DNA from: Streptomyces jeddahensis
GTDB taxonomy: Bacteria; Actinomycetota; Actinomycetes; Streptomycetales; Streptomycetaceae
Direction of reading: 5' to 3'
NCBI RefSeq assembly: GCF_001642995.1
Contig: NZ_LOHS01000071.1
Location: forward strand, 1-64,000
Length of the DNA stretch: 64,000 nucleotides
Of the stretch, positions 24,666 to 34,270 are shown in pieces. The number at the start of each line of letters is the position of its first letter. The first letter of the stretch is position 1. The notes beneath the pieces are model-generated. The model made no database searches. It was not told the DNA's origin and saw only the letters and a list, made by a program, of their open reading frames with translations. The position numbers and the translations under genes were made by a program.

Positions 24666-26816
24666 TCAGCACAGGCAGGGATCCGTGCCCCAACCCAGGC
24701 CGATCACATCGCGGTCCCGCAGCGCCCCGGCGTAGGCCTGGAGCTCATCGACGTCGCCGCGCAGGTACTCGCCCCAGCCGTCGCCGACCTTGGCGCGGCC
24801 GATCTGCAGGGCGCCGGAGCTGGGCCAGCCGTTGGGGAGGGACGCGGTCGCGTCGGCGTTGGTGTTGCCGTCGAGGTAGAGCTTGACCTGGTCGGTCGCA
24901 TCGTCGTAGACCACGGCCAGCCGGTGGCCCGTGCCTTCGCCGCCGTCCGCGGCCTCGATCTGGGACACCACCGTCTCGGGCGCGCCCGCCTCGTCCCGCT
25001 GCGGCATCACCAGCTGCCAGGCGTGGACCGACGGGTCGTAGCGGACCTTGAAGGCGTCCGTGTGCTCGCCGGCTTGCGACAGCACGGTCATCGGGCGGTC
25101 CGGTTCGGAGTCGGCGAGGCGGACCACCACGCCGACGGTGAAGCTGTCCGTGGTGTCGACGACGGCGGTTCCGGTGGTCGCGTACCCGCTCTCGCCGTCC
25201 AGCTGGAGGTGGCCGTCACCGACGAGCGCGTACGGCACGACGGGGCAGTCCGGGTCGAGCTCCGGGAGGCAGGAGCCGTCCGGGCCGCGGTGGATCGAGG
25301 CGCCCGGACCGAGCGTCAGCGGCGTTCCGCCGCTCTGCTCGGGGCTCACGCCGTCGGAGGCGTTCTCCAGGGACCAGTGGCCGAGCAGCGTCGGCTTGCG
25401 ATGGGCGAGTTCGGTGACCTCGGCGGGCACCACAACCCGGTCGTACGCCCGGACGTCGCCGAGTGCGCCGTGCCAGCGGTCCCGGTAGCCGTCGCCCTTG
25501 CGGATGCGGCCCATCTGGAAGGCTCCGGTGGCCTCGGCGGGGGTCGCCTCGGCCCTGGTGCCGACTTCGTGGCCGTTGACGTACAGCTGTGCCTGGCCCG
25601 TCTCGGCGTCGTAGAGGCCCAGCAGATGGGCCCATTCGCCGGTCTCCGGGGCGCCGCCCGTGATCCGTGTGCCGCCGACCGCGAACGACCAGACGGGTCC
25701 GTCGTCCCGGGTGCGCAGCCCCAGGTCGAAACCGGCGGAATCCCCGGCGTCCTGGCTGGCCACGGTCATGTTCTGGTCCGTCTGCGCGGGACGCGCCCAG
25801 GCGCTGACGGCGAAGGTCTTGCGGATGTCGACGGCCGGGGCGTCCGGTGTGAGGAAGCCGTGGCTGCTGCCGTCGAGGTCCGCCACCGAGGCCAGCGACG
25901 TGCCCCGCGGCGCGGACGCGCCGAAGGCCACACCCGAGCCCGCGCGGGCGGCAGGCCCGGCCTCGGCCGCGGCGGTGGCGGATCCCGCCGCGTCACCCAG
26001 GGTCCAGTGGGCCACGGGGGCACGGCCGGACTTGATCCGGAACCAGTACGTGGTCGTCGTACTACTGCGGCCCGCCCGGTCGATCGCGCGGACGCTCAGA
26101 TAGTCCGGGCCGGACCTCAGCGGCAGATGGCGGATGGTGACGGGTCCGCCGAGTTCGTCCGGCCGGGCGGTCAGCTGCGGGCCGCCGATGAAGCTGTAGC
26201 GGTACTCCACGACGTCGTCCGACGGCGAGTCCATGGTGAAGCTGCCGTAGACGCCGACGCCGTCCTGGATCTGCTCCTCCGGATAGTCCGTGGAGGTGAC
26301 GACCGGCTTGTCCGGGCTGGTGTCGTCGTACACGAACTCGCAGACTGAACCCGCGCCCTCGGAGCTCCAGGCGGAGACGGCCGTGCCGTCGTTCGCGCGC
26401 ACATGCCATGAGATGACGGTGTTCGCCGGGATGTCCTCCGGCATCCGCCAGAGTCGCCTCGTTCCTGACAGGGTCTCGTTCGTTGTGTATGTGCGGCGCT
26501 GCTCCACCCCGTCCGCGTCGGTCCACCAGGCCTCGAACTCGCCCTTGACCAGGTTGGCCTCGGCCGGCTGATTGTCGTCCTCCGGGTCGTGGAGCACGGC
26601 GCTGAGCGTGGGCGGCGCCCCGACGTAGGCCTTCTGCTCGCCCGTGGCGCACGGCTTGGTCCCGGTCTGCAGGTCCTGGACGAGCGGCTGACGCGGCGGC
26701 AGGTTCTCGGCCGCGTAGGCGGTGCCGGGCGCGGTCACCACCGCGACCGTGACGAGGCACCCCACGACAACGCGGCGGGGTCCGCGCCGACTCCCGCTGC
26801 TTATGGCACTGTTCAC
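24666..26816 (-). CDS. Secreted protein with two LamG (concanavalin-like) domains
   Basis: A 716-aa exported protein. GTG 26816 is preceded by GGGGAGGG, and a signal peptide follows (RRVVVGCLVTVAVVTAPGTAYA, cut before AENLPP; residues about 1-35). An N-terminal fibronectin-like part (about 40-260) is followed by two LamG jelly-roll domains (about 270-480 and 485-710), each with the pattern VSAWARP or VGVVVRL, a VASQ or VLSQ strand, LYVNG or LYLDG, and a final GDVRAYDR or GDVDELQAYAG. The first-half cysteines (PCATGEQ; SVCEF) may form a disulfide. No catalytic domain is seen. It may be an adhesin or a fragment of the large LamG cell-surface proteins found in streptomycetes. Confidence 0.85.
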   Translation of the reverse strand: MNSAISSGSRRGPRRVVVGCLVTVAVVTAPGTAYAAENLPPRQPLVQDLQTGTKPCATGEQKAYVGAPPTLSAVLHDPEDDNQPAEANLVKGEFEAWWTDADGVEQRRTYTTNETLSGTRRLWRMPEDIPANTVISWHVRANDGTAVSAWSSEGAGSVCEFVYDDTSPDKPVVTSTDYPEEQIQDGVGVYGSFTMDSPSDDVVEYRYSFIGGPQLTARPDELGGPVTIRHLPLRSGPDYLSVRAIDRAGRSSTTTTYWFRIKSGRAPVAHWTLGDAAGSATAAAEAGPAARAGSGVAFGASAPRGTSLASVADLDGSSHGFLTPDAPAVDIRKTFAVSAWARPAQTDQNMTVASQDAGDSAGFDLGLRTRDDGPVWSFAVGGTRITGGAPETGEWAHLLGLYDAETGQAQLYVNGHEVGTRAEATPAEATGAFQMGRIRKGDGYRDRWHGALGDVRAYDRVVVPAEVTELAHRKPTLLGHWSLENASDGVSPEQSGGTPLTLGPGASIHRGPDGSCLPELDPDCPVVPYALVGDGHLQLDGESGYATTGTAVVDTTDSFTVGVVVRLADSEPDRPMTVLSQAGEHTDAFKVRYDPSVHAWQLVMPQRDEAGAPETVVSQIEAADGGEGTGHRLAVVYDDATDQVKLYLDGNTNADATASLPNGWPSSGALQIGRAKVGDGWGEYLRGDVDELQAYAGALRDRDVIGLGWGTDPCLC

Positions 26817-26877
26817 TTCTTCCCTCCCCGCTGCATGACCGAGCGTCACACAGGCCGCAGGAGGCTATCAGCGCCCA

Positions 26878-26976
26878 CCGACAACACCAGCAGCCGACAA
26901 CACCAGCACATTTACCCCGACCTTTTGGCTCCCGCCGCCGAGACCAATAGACCAATTCTTATACCGGTATTAGTAT
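26878..26976 (+). promoter_or_regulatory. Promoter region of the XRE gene with short tandem repeats
   Basis: The divergent gap holds two 16-bp tandem repeats (CCGACAACACCAGCAG at 26878-26893 and again, last base changed, at 26894-26909), a tandem 8-bp repeat AGACCAAT (26941-26956), a perfect palindrome ATACCGGTAT (26961-26970) and a -10-like TAGTAT (26971-26976) close to ATG 26984. The AT-rich promoter differs from the surroundings. The palindrome next to the -10 is a likely autoregulatory site. Confidence 0.5.
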
Positions 26977-26983
26977 CACGGGC

Positions 26984-27259
26984 ATGGTGAGGACTCCTTT
27001 GACTCCGTGGGAACGGCAGCGCGGAGAGCGGTTCGGGGCGCTGCTGCGCCAGGCGCGCGGTGACCGCAGCATGGTGGACGTGGCCGCGGCGGCAGGGGTG
27101 TCGGCCGAGACGCTGCGCAAGATCGAGACCGGACGGGCGCCGACTCCAGCCTTCTTCACCGTGGCGGCACTGGCCGCGGCGCTGGACGTGTCCCTCGACG
27201 AACTGGCCGCTGCCTGCCTGCCGGACAGCGACGTTGGTGACCAGGCCCTCTCTGCGTGA
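26984..27259 (+). CDS. Small XRE-type helix-turn-helix protein
   Basis: A 91-aa protein that is nearly all one Cro/CI-type domain: LRQARGDRSMVDVAAAAGVSAETLRKIETGRAPTPAFFTVAALAAALDVSLDELAAAC. Single-domain XRE proteins of this size act as dimeric repressors. The palindrome in its own promoter fits autoregulation. A 13-bp repeat CTCTCTGCGTGAT (27248-27260 and 27270-27282) spans the stop codon, a small slippage duplication. Targets cannot be deduced. Confidence 0.8.
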   Translation: MVRTPLTPWERQRGERFGALLRQARGDRSMVDVAAAAGVSAETLRKIETGRAPTPAFFTVAALAAALDVSLDELAAACLPDSDVGDQALSA

Positions 27260-27463
27260 TGCTCAGTGGCTCTCTGCGTGATTCTCCGTGGTCGGCGCGG
27301 GGCATCAGGAACGTCATGAACGCGAGGGACGGTTTCCAGGGGTTTACGAGACCATGAAATCCGTGGTCCGAGAGCGGCGGCGCGGGCGTGTACGAGCAGG
27401 GCGGGACGGTCTTGCACGAGCATGGCAGCGCGGTGGTGCACCTTGATCAGGCGGAGGCGGGCG

Positions 27464-28690
27464 ATGGAACAGCTGCGGCAAGAGGTGGAGCCGGCCGAGG
27501 TGGGGCTCGACGCGGAGGCACTGGGGCGGCTGGACCGGCACGTCGCCCGTCTCGTCGACGAGGGCCGGCTGCCCGGCTATCTGGTGGCGCTGGCACGCCA
27601 CGGCAAGGTCGCGCACCTCACGACGTACGGCTGCCGCAACCGGGAGACCGGCATCCCCGTCGAGAGGGACACCCTGTGGCGCATGTACTCGATGACCAAG
27701 CCGGTCACATCCGTCGCCGCCCTGATGCTCTGCGAAGAGGGACTCATCGGGCTGGACGACCCTCTCGCCCGCTATGTGCCGGCCTTCGCCGACCCCGAGG
27801 TGTACGACGGCGGCGAGGGCACCGACGTCAAGACCCGTCCGGCCGAGGGCCCCATCAGGATCCGCCACCTGCTGACCCACACCGCGGGCCTGACCTTCGG
27901 CTTCTACTACTCCCATCCCGTGGACGCCCTCTACCGGGCCGCCCGCCTGGAGTCCTCCGTACCACCGGGCGCCGACCTGGCGGAGACCTGCGATGTGTAC
28001 GCGAGTCTGCCGCTGCAGTTCGAGCCGGGGACGCAGTGGAACTACTCCGTCGCCACCAACGTCCTGGGCCGGGTGATCGAGGTGGTGTCGGGCCGGCCCC
28101 TCGACGAGTTCTTCGCCGAGCGGATCTTCCGCCCGCTCGGCATGCAGGATGCCGGATTCTGCGTGACCTCCGACCAGGCCGAGCGGCTGGCCGAGCTCTA
28201 CGGCGAGAACGCCGACGGCAGCATCAGCCCCATCCCCGGCCTGCCCTTGCACGGGCGGCCACGGTTCCTGTCGGGCAGCGGCGGCATGGTCGCCAGTGCC
28301 CTCGACTACCACCGCTTCATGGAGTTCCTCCGCCGGCGCGGCGAACTCGATGGCACGCGTCTGCTGACCTCGGCGACCGTCGACGCCATGGTGTCCAACC
28401 AGCTCCCCGGCGGCGCCGACCTGCGCACTTTCGGCAGCGCCGCCCACGCAGAACCCGGCAACTCGGGGATCGGCTTCGGCCTGGGCGTCTCCGTCGTCGT
28501 GGACCCGGACCGCACGCAGGCGCCCTCCCATCCGGGCACCTTCGGCTGGAGCGGCGTCGCGACCACGACGTTCTGGGTCGACCCGCAGAAGGACCTGACC
28601 GTGCAGTTCCTGACCCAGGTACGCCCGACGGCGTCCCACAGCCTCTACGCCGACATCAAACGCCTCGTGCACGACGCGATCGTCGACTGA
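27464..28690 (+). CDS. Serine hydrolase, beta-lactamase class C / EstB fold
   Basis: A 408-aa serine hydrolase with S76-M-T-K79 as the SxxK motif, Y194-S195 in WNYSVATNVLG as the YxN-like motif, and HPGTFGWSGVA as the third box. HLLTHTAGLTFGFYYS is typical of the EstB/PBP4*-like family. No signal peptide is seen. Start at ATG 27464 is supported by GGAGG six bases upstream. It is followed 20 bp later by a lipoprotein gene on the same strand. Substrate unknown; an esterase of secondary metabolites or cell-wall peptides are both possible. Confidence 0.87.
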   Translation: MEQLRQEVEPAEVGLDAEALGRLDRHVARLVDEGRLPGYLVALARHGKVAHLTTYGCRNRETGIPVERDTLWRMYSMTKPVTSVAALMLCEEGLIGLDDPLARYVPAFADPEVYDGGEGTDVKTRPAEGPIRIRHLLTHTAGLTFGFYYSHPVDALYRAARLESSVPPGADLAETCDVYASLPLQFEPGTQWNYSVATNVLGRVIEVVSGRPLDEFFAERIFRPLGMQDAGFCVTSDQAERLAELYGENADGSISPIPGLPLHGRPRFLSGSGGMVASALDYHRFMEFLRRRGELDGTRLLTSATVDAMVSNQLPGGADLRTFGSAAHAEPGNSGIGFGLGVSVVVDPDRTQAPSHPGTFGWSGVATTTFWVDPQKDLTVQFLTQVRPTASHSLYADIKRLVHDAIVD

Positions 28691-28710
28691 GAGTGGTGAA
28701 GACTTGCACC

Positions 28711-30183
28711 ATGAACCGCAACAGCCTTCCCGCGGTCCTGGCCGGTCTCTGCGCGACGGTGCTTCTGGCCGCTGGATGCTCCGGGGATGACGGGAAAGGG
28801 CCGGCACAGGACTCCAGGGGGGCGTCCGCGCCCGCACCCCCGACGTCGTCCTCGCAACCGGCCCACCGCGACACGGGCGAGGTCAACCGCAACGACGTGA
28901 ACGGGGACGGCAAGGCCGACGTCGTCGTCAACGGCTGGTACAAGTACCCGAAAACCGGCGGCGAATGGTTCAACAACCGCTTCATCGCCTTCGCCTCGCC
29001 ATCCGGACCCGACCCGGCCAGGGCCTTCAGGCTCGCGGAGGACTTCGCCAAGCCCGATCCCCGCATCGAAAGCTCCGCGATCTTCCAGGACAGGTCCGTC
29101 CAGTTCACCGGCGACCTGGACGACGACGGCCACGCCGACATCGTCGTACGCAACCGACTCAGCCACCGCAGCGGCGCGTCCACGCGTGACCAGCGCATCG
29201 TGTGGGGCGGCCCCAAGGGGGCGACGGGCGTGACCCGGTTGCCGTCGGAGAACGACGACGCCATCGCCACCGGCGACTTCGACGGCGACGGAGCGCTCGA
29301 CCTGCTCACGCTGGCCGAGCCGAGTTCGGACTACGACCGCAGGCCCCAGCCCGCCACCATCCTGCACGGCCCGCTCAGCCGCGACGGTGGTGCTCCTCGT
29401 ACGACCACCAGCGTCGACGTCGGCCATGACGGCTGGGTGCCCGTGGCCCACACGGTCGTCGGGGACTTCGACGGTGACGGCCGTGACGACCTGGTGACCA
29501 AGGCGGAGTACGACGAGGAGGACGCCCGCTTCGAGGACGAGGACATGCCGGACGTCGCCGACGCGGAGTTCTACCGCGGGACGCCCCAAGGGCTCCAGGA
29601 GGCCGGTTCCGTGCCCGGCATCACCAGCGACGATTCGGGACGGCCCGAAGTGGTGCCCATCGCCGCCGGCGACTTCGACGGTGACGGCCACGGGGACGTC
29701 CTCGGCCGCGTCTCGTACGACGAGGCGGTCGCCGTCTACGGCAGCGCGGACGGGCCGGGACACGGACGGGCCGCCACCAGCCTCGGTACGGTGCCCCTCA
29801 CCGACCCCGTCGTCGGCGACGTCGACGGAGACGGCCGAGACGACGTCGCCGCGCAGTCCCGGGGACGGGACCGCCGCATCGGCCAGGTGGCTGTACTCCT
29901 CGGTGGTGCGGACGGTCTGAGCGCCGATCGCATCCTCAGGATCGACCGGCGCTCCATCGGTCTGGGCGGCTCACCGCAGCATTCCGGCGACCGGGACTTC
30001 TTCGGCTGGGACGTCTACCTCGCCGACCTCGACACGGACGGCCGCGACGAGCTTCTCATCGGCACCTTCGGCTTCAACAAGCCACGCAAGGATGCCGGTT
30101 ACTGGATCCTCCACGGGACGAAGACCGGACCGTCCACCATCGACCGGCACTTCGTCAGGACCAAGGACTTCGGTGCAGACTGA
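28711..30183 (+). CDS. FG-GAP/VCBS repeat lipoprotein
   Basis: A 490-aa exported protein with a lipobox (LLAAGC, Cys about residue 23) and at least seven integrin-like FG-GAP blades. Each blade carries a calcium-binding loop: DVNGDGKAD, DLDDDGHAD, DFDGDGALD, DFDGDGRDD, DFDGDGHGD, DVDGDGRDD and DLDTDGRDE. A seven-bladed propeller anchored to the outer face of the membrane is expected. The ATG 28711 start puts a normal signal peptide at the N-terminus; GTGs at 28693 and 28696 are alternatives. Function is unknown; such propellers mediate adhesion or protein contacts. Confidence 0.85.
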   Translation: MNRNSLPAVLAGLCATVLLAAGCSGDDGKGPAQDSRGASAPAPPTSSSQPAHRDTGEVNRNDVNGDGKADVVVNGWYKYPKTGGEWFNNRFIAFASPSGPDPARAFRLAEDFAKPDPRIESSAIFQDRSVQFTGDLDDDGHADIVVRNRLSHRSGASTRDQRIVWGGPKGATGVTRLPSENDDAIATGDFDGDGALDLLTLAEPSSDYDRRPQPATILHGPLSRDGGAPRTTTSVDVGHDGWVPVAHTVVGDFDGDGRDDLVTKAEYDEEDARFEDEDMPDVADAEFYRGTPQGLQEAGSVPGITSDDSGRPEVVPIAAGDFDGDGHGDVLGRVSYDEAVAVYGSADGPGHGRAATSLGTVPLTDPVVGDVDGDGRDDVAAQSRGRDRRIGQVAVLLGGADGLSADRILRIDRRSIGLGGSPQHSGDRDFFGWDVYLADLDTDGRDELLIGTFGFNKPRKDAGYWILHGTKTGPSTIDRHFVRTKDFGAD

Positions 30184-30189
30184 CGCCGC

Positions 30190-30216
30190 CCCGGGCCGCC
30201 TTCCGGCAGGCCCGGG
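30190..30216. terminator. GC hairpin between convergent genes
   Basis: CCCGGGCC (30190-30197) pairs with GGCCCGGG (30209-30216) around an 11-nt loop, directly after the FG-GAP gene stop and before the convergent flavin oxidoreductase gene. Confidence 0.6.
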
Positions 30217-30231
30217 CGGTTCAGGTGCCGT

Positions 30232-31427
30232 TCAGCTGCCGCCGTCCACGAGCACACACCGCGTACCCGTGTAAATCGTCGGCATACAGCGGTTGCAGTG
30301 GATGCACAGCGATGTCGTGTCCCGGTCGGCCGCCAGACGGTTGATCAGATCCGGCTCGCGGAGGAGCGCCCGCGCCATGGCCACGAACTCGAAGCCTTCG
30401 GCCATGGCCCGGTCCATCGTGTCGCGGCCCGTGATCCCGCCGAGCAGGATCAGCGGTAGATCGAGCGCGGCCCGGAACTGCCGGGCGGATTCCAGGAGGA
30501 ACGCCTCCCGGTACGGGTAGGCGATGAGGAACCTCTTCCCGAGCAGCTTGATGCCCAGTTGCTGGGGCCGCGGAAAGGTCTCGGCGAACTCCCTGACGGG
30601 GGCATCGCCTCGGAACAGGTACATGGGGTTCAGCAGCGAACTCCCCGCCGTCAGTTCGAGCGCGTCGACGCTGCCGTCCTCCTCCAGCCACTTCGCCGTC
30701 TGGATGCTCTCGTCGAGCCAGATGCCGCCGGGGACACCGTCGTCCATGTTGAGTTTGGCCGTCACCGCGATCCGGCCGCCGACCTCGTCGCGTACGGCCC
30801 GCGCCACGCCACGCGCGACCTTCGCGCGGTTGGCGAGGCTCCCGCCGTACTCGTCCTGGCGCTTGTTGATCTTCGGGTTGAGGAACGAGCTGGCGAAGTA
30901 GCTGTGGCCCAGGTGGATCTCCACGGCGTCGAAGCCGGACTCGACGGCGATGCGGGCCGCCTCGGCGTGGGCCCGTGTGATGCGCGCGATGTCGTCCGCG
31001 GTGGCGGGCCTGGTCATCCGCATGCTGAGGGGATTGAACAGGTGGCCGGGGCCGAGCGAGGGCAGTCCGTTGGACCTCGCGTCGGCGACCGGCCCGGCAT
31101 GGCCGAGCTGCGCCGACACCGCCGCGCCCTCGGCGTGCACGGCGTCGGTGAGGCGGCGCAGGCCGGGAACGGCCTCGGGCCGCATCCAGATCTGGCGGCG
31201 CTCGGTACGGGGCCCTCGGGCGCGACGGCACAGTACGCCACCGTCGTCATGCCCACACCCCCTGCGGCGGGGCGACGGTGGTACTCGATCAACTCGTCGG
31301 TGACCAGGGCGTCAGGCGTCACGCCCTCGAAGGTCGCCGCCTTGATGACACGGTTCCGCAGGGTGACCGGGCCGAGCTTGGCCGGGGTCAGGACATCCGG
31401 GGCCTCGCGGCGGGGGGCTCTGGCCAT
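30232..31427 (-). pseudogene. NADH:flavin oxidoreductase (OYE family), frameshifted
   Basis: Old Yellow Enzymes reduce activated C=C bonds with FMN. The N-terminus (MARAPRREAPDVLTPAKLG, RNRVIKAATFEG, GVGMTTVAYCAVAPEG) is in one frame. The remainder (RRQIWMRPEAVPGLRR, AQLGHAGPVADAR, EIHLGHSYFASSFLNP, KLNMDDG, LGGITGRDT) is in another. The switch lies near 31205-31220, where a run of Cs (GGGCCCCG) suggests two inserted bases or one lost base. A Cys-rich end (CIHCNRCMPTIYTGTRC) suggests an iron-sulfur-type tail as in enoate reductases. GGGAGAG precedes ATG 31427. It is last gene of an operon with an SDR and an LLM flavoprotein. Either a decaying gene or a sequence error. Confidence 0.85.
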
Positions 31428-31428
31428 G

Positions 31429-32195
<767 letters not shown>

Positions 32196-32199
<4 letters not shown>

Positions 32200-33410
32200 C
32201 GGGCAGCTCCCTGCGCGGCCGCGGCCGCATCCACGTGGTCCGCCTCGCCCGCGCGGTCCGGTCCACCCGGTGAGAAGTGCGGGATGACGTGCCGCCCCCA
32301 CTGCCGGATGGTCTCCATGCACACCTCTTGCGGCACGGTGCCCATCTGCACCAGACACATCACCTCGTCCACACCGGCCGCGCGCAGCCGTTCGACGTAC
32401 GCGATGGCGTCGGCCGCGTTGCCGTAAGCGTGCTCGGGGTTGTATACGGCGGTTGTGGTGGGCCGTACCGGGATCCTTGCCTCGTTGAGATGGGCGACGA
32501 CCTGCTCCGCCGCGGACCGCATCCGCCGCGCCTCGGTCGCGCTGTCGGTGTCCTCGGCCACCGTGTCGTCCTCGGTCACCGCGTCGTCGGGCACCCCTCC
32601 GCCTCCGTACCAATGGGCGATCGCCTGAGCGAAGAAGCGCTGGCCGCGTATCCCGACGGCGCGGGCGCGCTCGCGGTCGTCAAGGACGATCGTCGGGCAC
32701 AGCGCCGAGAAGTGGTCGTTGACCTCCGTCGACACGAGCTGTGTGCCGTCGCGTCCGGCCACGCACGCGTCGTAGAACCGCTTCATCGACGCGACCTCGT
32801 CCGGTCCTGCGAAGCCCATCACCAAGGCTCCGACGCCGAGTTCTGCGGCACGAGCGAGTGTCTGCTGCTTGCTGCAGGCGAGGAAGAGCGGCGGATGCGG
32901 GCGCTGCACGGGACGCGGCAGGACGGGGTGCGGATCGATGTCCAGCAGGTCGCCGTGCCACTCGAGCTCGTCCTGCTGCCAGGTGCGGCCGATGATCCGC
33001 AGGGCCTCCTCGACCTCCGCCTGGGTGCGCTCGGGGTCGACTCCGCACAGCGAGGTCTCCTGCTGTGTGGCACCGCGGCCGGCTCCCAGGTCGAGCCGCC
33101 CGCCGGACAACAGGTCGAGCATGGCGGCGCGTTCGGCCACGCGCACCGGATGGTTGAAGCGGAACGGCATGCACACCACCCCGTGCCCGACCCGGATGCG
33201 GCTGGTGCGGGCCGCCACCCAGGTGAGGAAGACCTCCGGGGCGCTCATGTGCGCGTACCACTTCAGGGCATGGTGCTCGACGGCCCAGACCCGGTCGAAG
33301 CCCATCTCCTCGGCGAGCACGGCCTGTTCCACGCAGTCGCGGATGACCTGGTGCTCGGAATCGGGGTCCGGGTTCGCCAACTGGGCCTCGAAGATGACGG
33401 AGAACTTCAC
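32196..33410 (-). CDS. LLM-class flavin-dependent oxidoreductase
   Basis: A 404-aa luciferase-like TIM-barrel monooxygenase using FMNH2 or F420. Motifs include MGFDRVWAVEHHALKWYAHMSAPEVFL, RVGHGVVCMPFRFNHPVRVAERAAMLDLLSGGR and LGAGRGATQQE. A less conserved insert (about 285-310, TEDDTVAEDTDSATEARR) is acidic. First gene of an operon with SDR and OYE genes and divergent from a PadR regulator with a palindromic site in the shared promoter. Length is slightly above the family mean because of a C-terminal Asp/Ala tail. Confidence 0.88.
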
Positions 33411-33485
33411 TGCACCTCCTGGGGAGTTGCGCGGATCGTGCGGACGGTTGCAGATCTTGCGCTGGTGCGGTGCGGCTATTTCAAT

Positions 33486-33499
33486 TAGTCATATGACTA
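33486..33499. promoter_or_regulatory. PadR operator candidate over the padR start codon
   Basis: TAGTCATATGACTA is a perfect 14-bp palindrome. It lies in the 82-bp divergent promoter region between the LLM operon and the PadR gene and contains the PadR ATG (33493-33495). Binding there would block PadR translation or transcription directly and could silence the LLM operon too. Confidence 0.65.
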
Positions 33500-34224
33500 C
33501 TCGTCAGGTCAAGGGTCAAGGCGACGGTTCCGATCCGGGTGGTTCGGATACGGGCGGTTCGGATACGGGCGGTTCCGATCCCGGTGGCACCGCAGAGGGT
33601 GGCGGTGGGCGGTTGCCGGCCACGGCGTGGGCGGTGCTCGGCCTGCTGTCGTTCCCAGGCGAACGCACCGGCTACGAGCTGAAGAAATGGGCCGACGCGT
33701 CCCTCACCTTCTTCTACTGGTCGCCCGCCATCAGCCAGATCTACGCGGAACTGCGCCGCCTGGAAGGACGCGGGTACGCCTCCTCGCGGGTCGCCGCCCA
33801 GGGCGACCTGCGCAACAAGCGGCTCTACGCGATCACCGACGCCGGGCGGGCGGCCCTGGCGCGCTGGGCGGACACGGCGGACGCCGGACCGGCGGTACTC
33901 AAACACCCGCTGGTGCTGCGGGTCTGGCTCGGCCACCTCGCGGACCCGGCCGGCCTGCGAAGTCAGCTGCGGGCACATCTGGACCGTACGAAGGCGCAGC
34001 TACGGGAGATCGCGCACGCCCAGGAGGTCTCACGCGAGGCCGGCCGGTGGCCGTACCCGGAGGTCGCCCTGCGCTGGAGCGAGAGGCAGCACCGGGCGGA
34101 ACTGGAGCTGGCGGAGGCGATGCTCGCCGATCTGGAGCGACTGTGGGAGCCGGGGGATGAGGCGCCTGGCGAGGAGGCGCTTGGCGATGAGGCGCCGGGC
34201 GACCAGGCCGCCCGCGGGTCGTGA
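33493..34224 (+). CDS. PadR family transcriptional regulator
   Basis: A 243-aa PadR protein. The winged helix runs from AWAVLGLLSFPGERTGYELKKW through SPAISQIYAELRRLEGRGYASSR to YAITDAGRAALARWAD (residues about 38-125). A C-terminal coiled dimerisation region follows. Both termini carry low-complexity repeats: four five-residue Gly/Ser/Asp units (GGSDT, GGSDP) near the N-terminus and Pro-Gly-Asp-Glu-Ala units at the end, both encoded by tandem 15-bp repeats. It is probably an autorepressor and controls the divergent LLM-SDR-OYE operon. The effector is presumably that operon's substrate. Confidence 0.9.
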   Translation: MTTRQVKGQGDGSDPGGSDTGGSDTGGSDPGGTAEGGGGRLPATAWAVLGLLSFPGERTGYELKKWADASLTFFYWSPAISQIYAELRRLEGRGYASSRVAAQGDLRNKRLYAITDAGRAALARWADTADAGPAVLKHPLVLRVWLGHLADPAGLRSQLRAHLDRTKAQLREIAHAQEVSREAGRWPYPEVALRWSERQHRAELELAEAMLADLERLWEPGDEAPGEEALGDEAPGDQAARGS

Positions 34225-34270
34225 CGACCCGGCAACCCGCAGGACGTAACGACCCGGCCGCCTCAGGCAG

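Noticed and set aside
27388..28710. Long upstream extension of the FG-GAP lipoprotein frame
   Set aside because: It is the out-of-frame shadow of the serine hydrolase gene; a lipoprotein signal begins at 28711.
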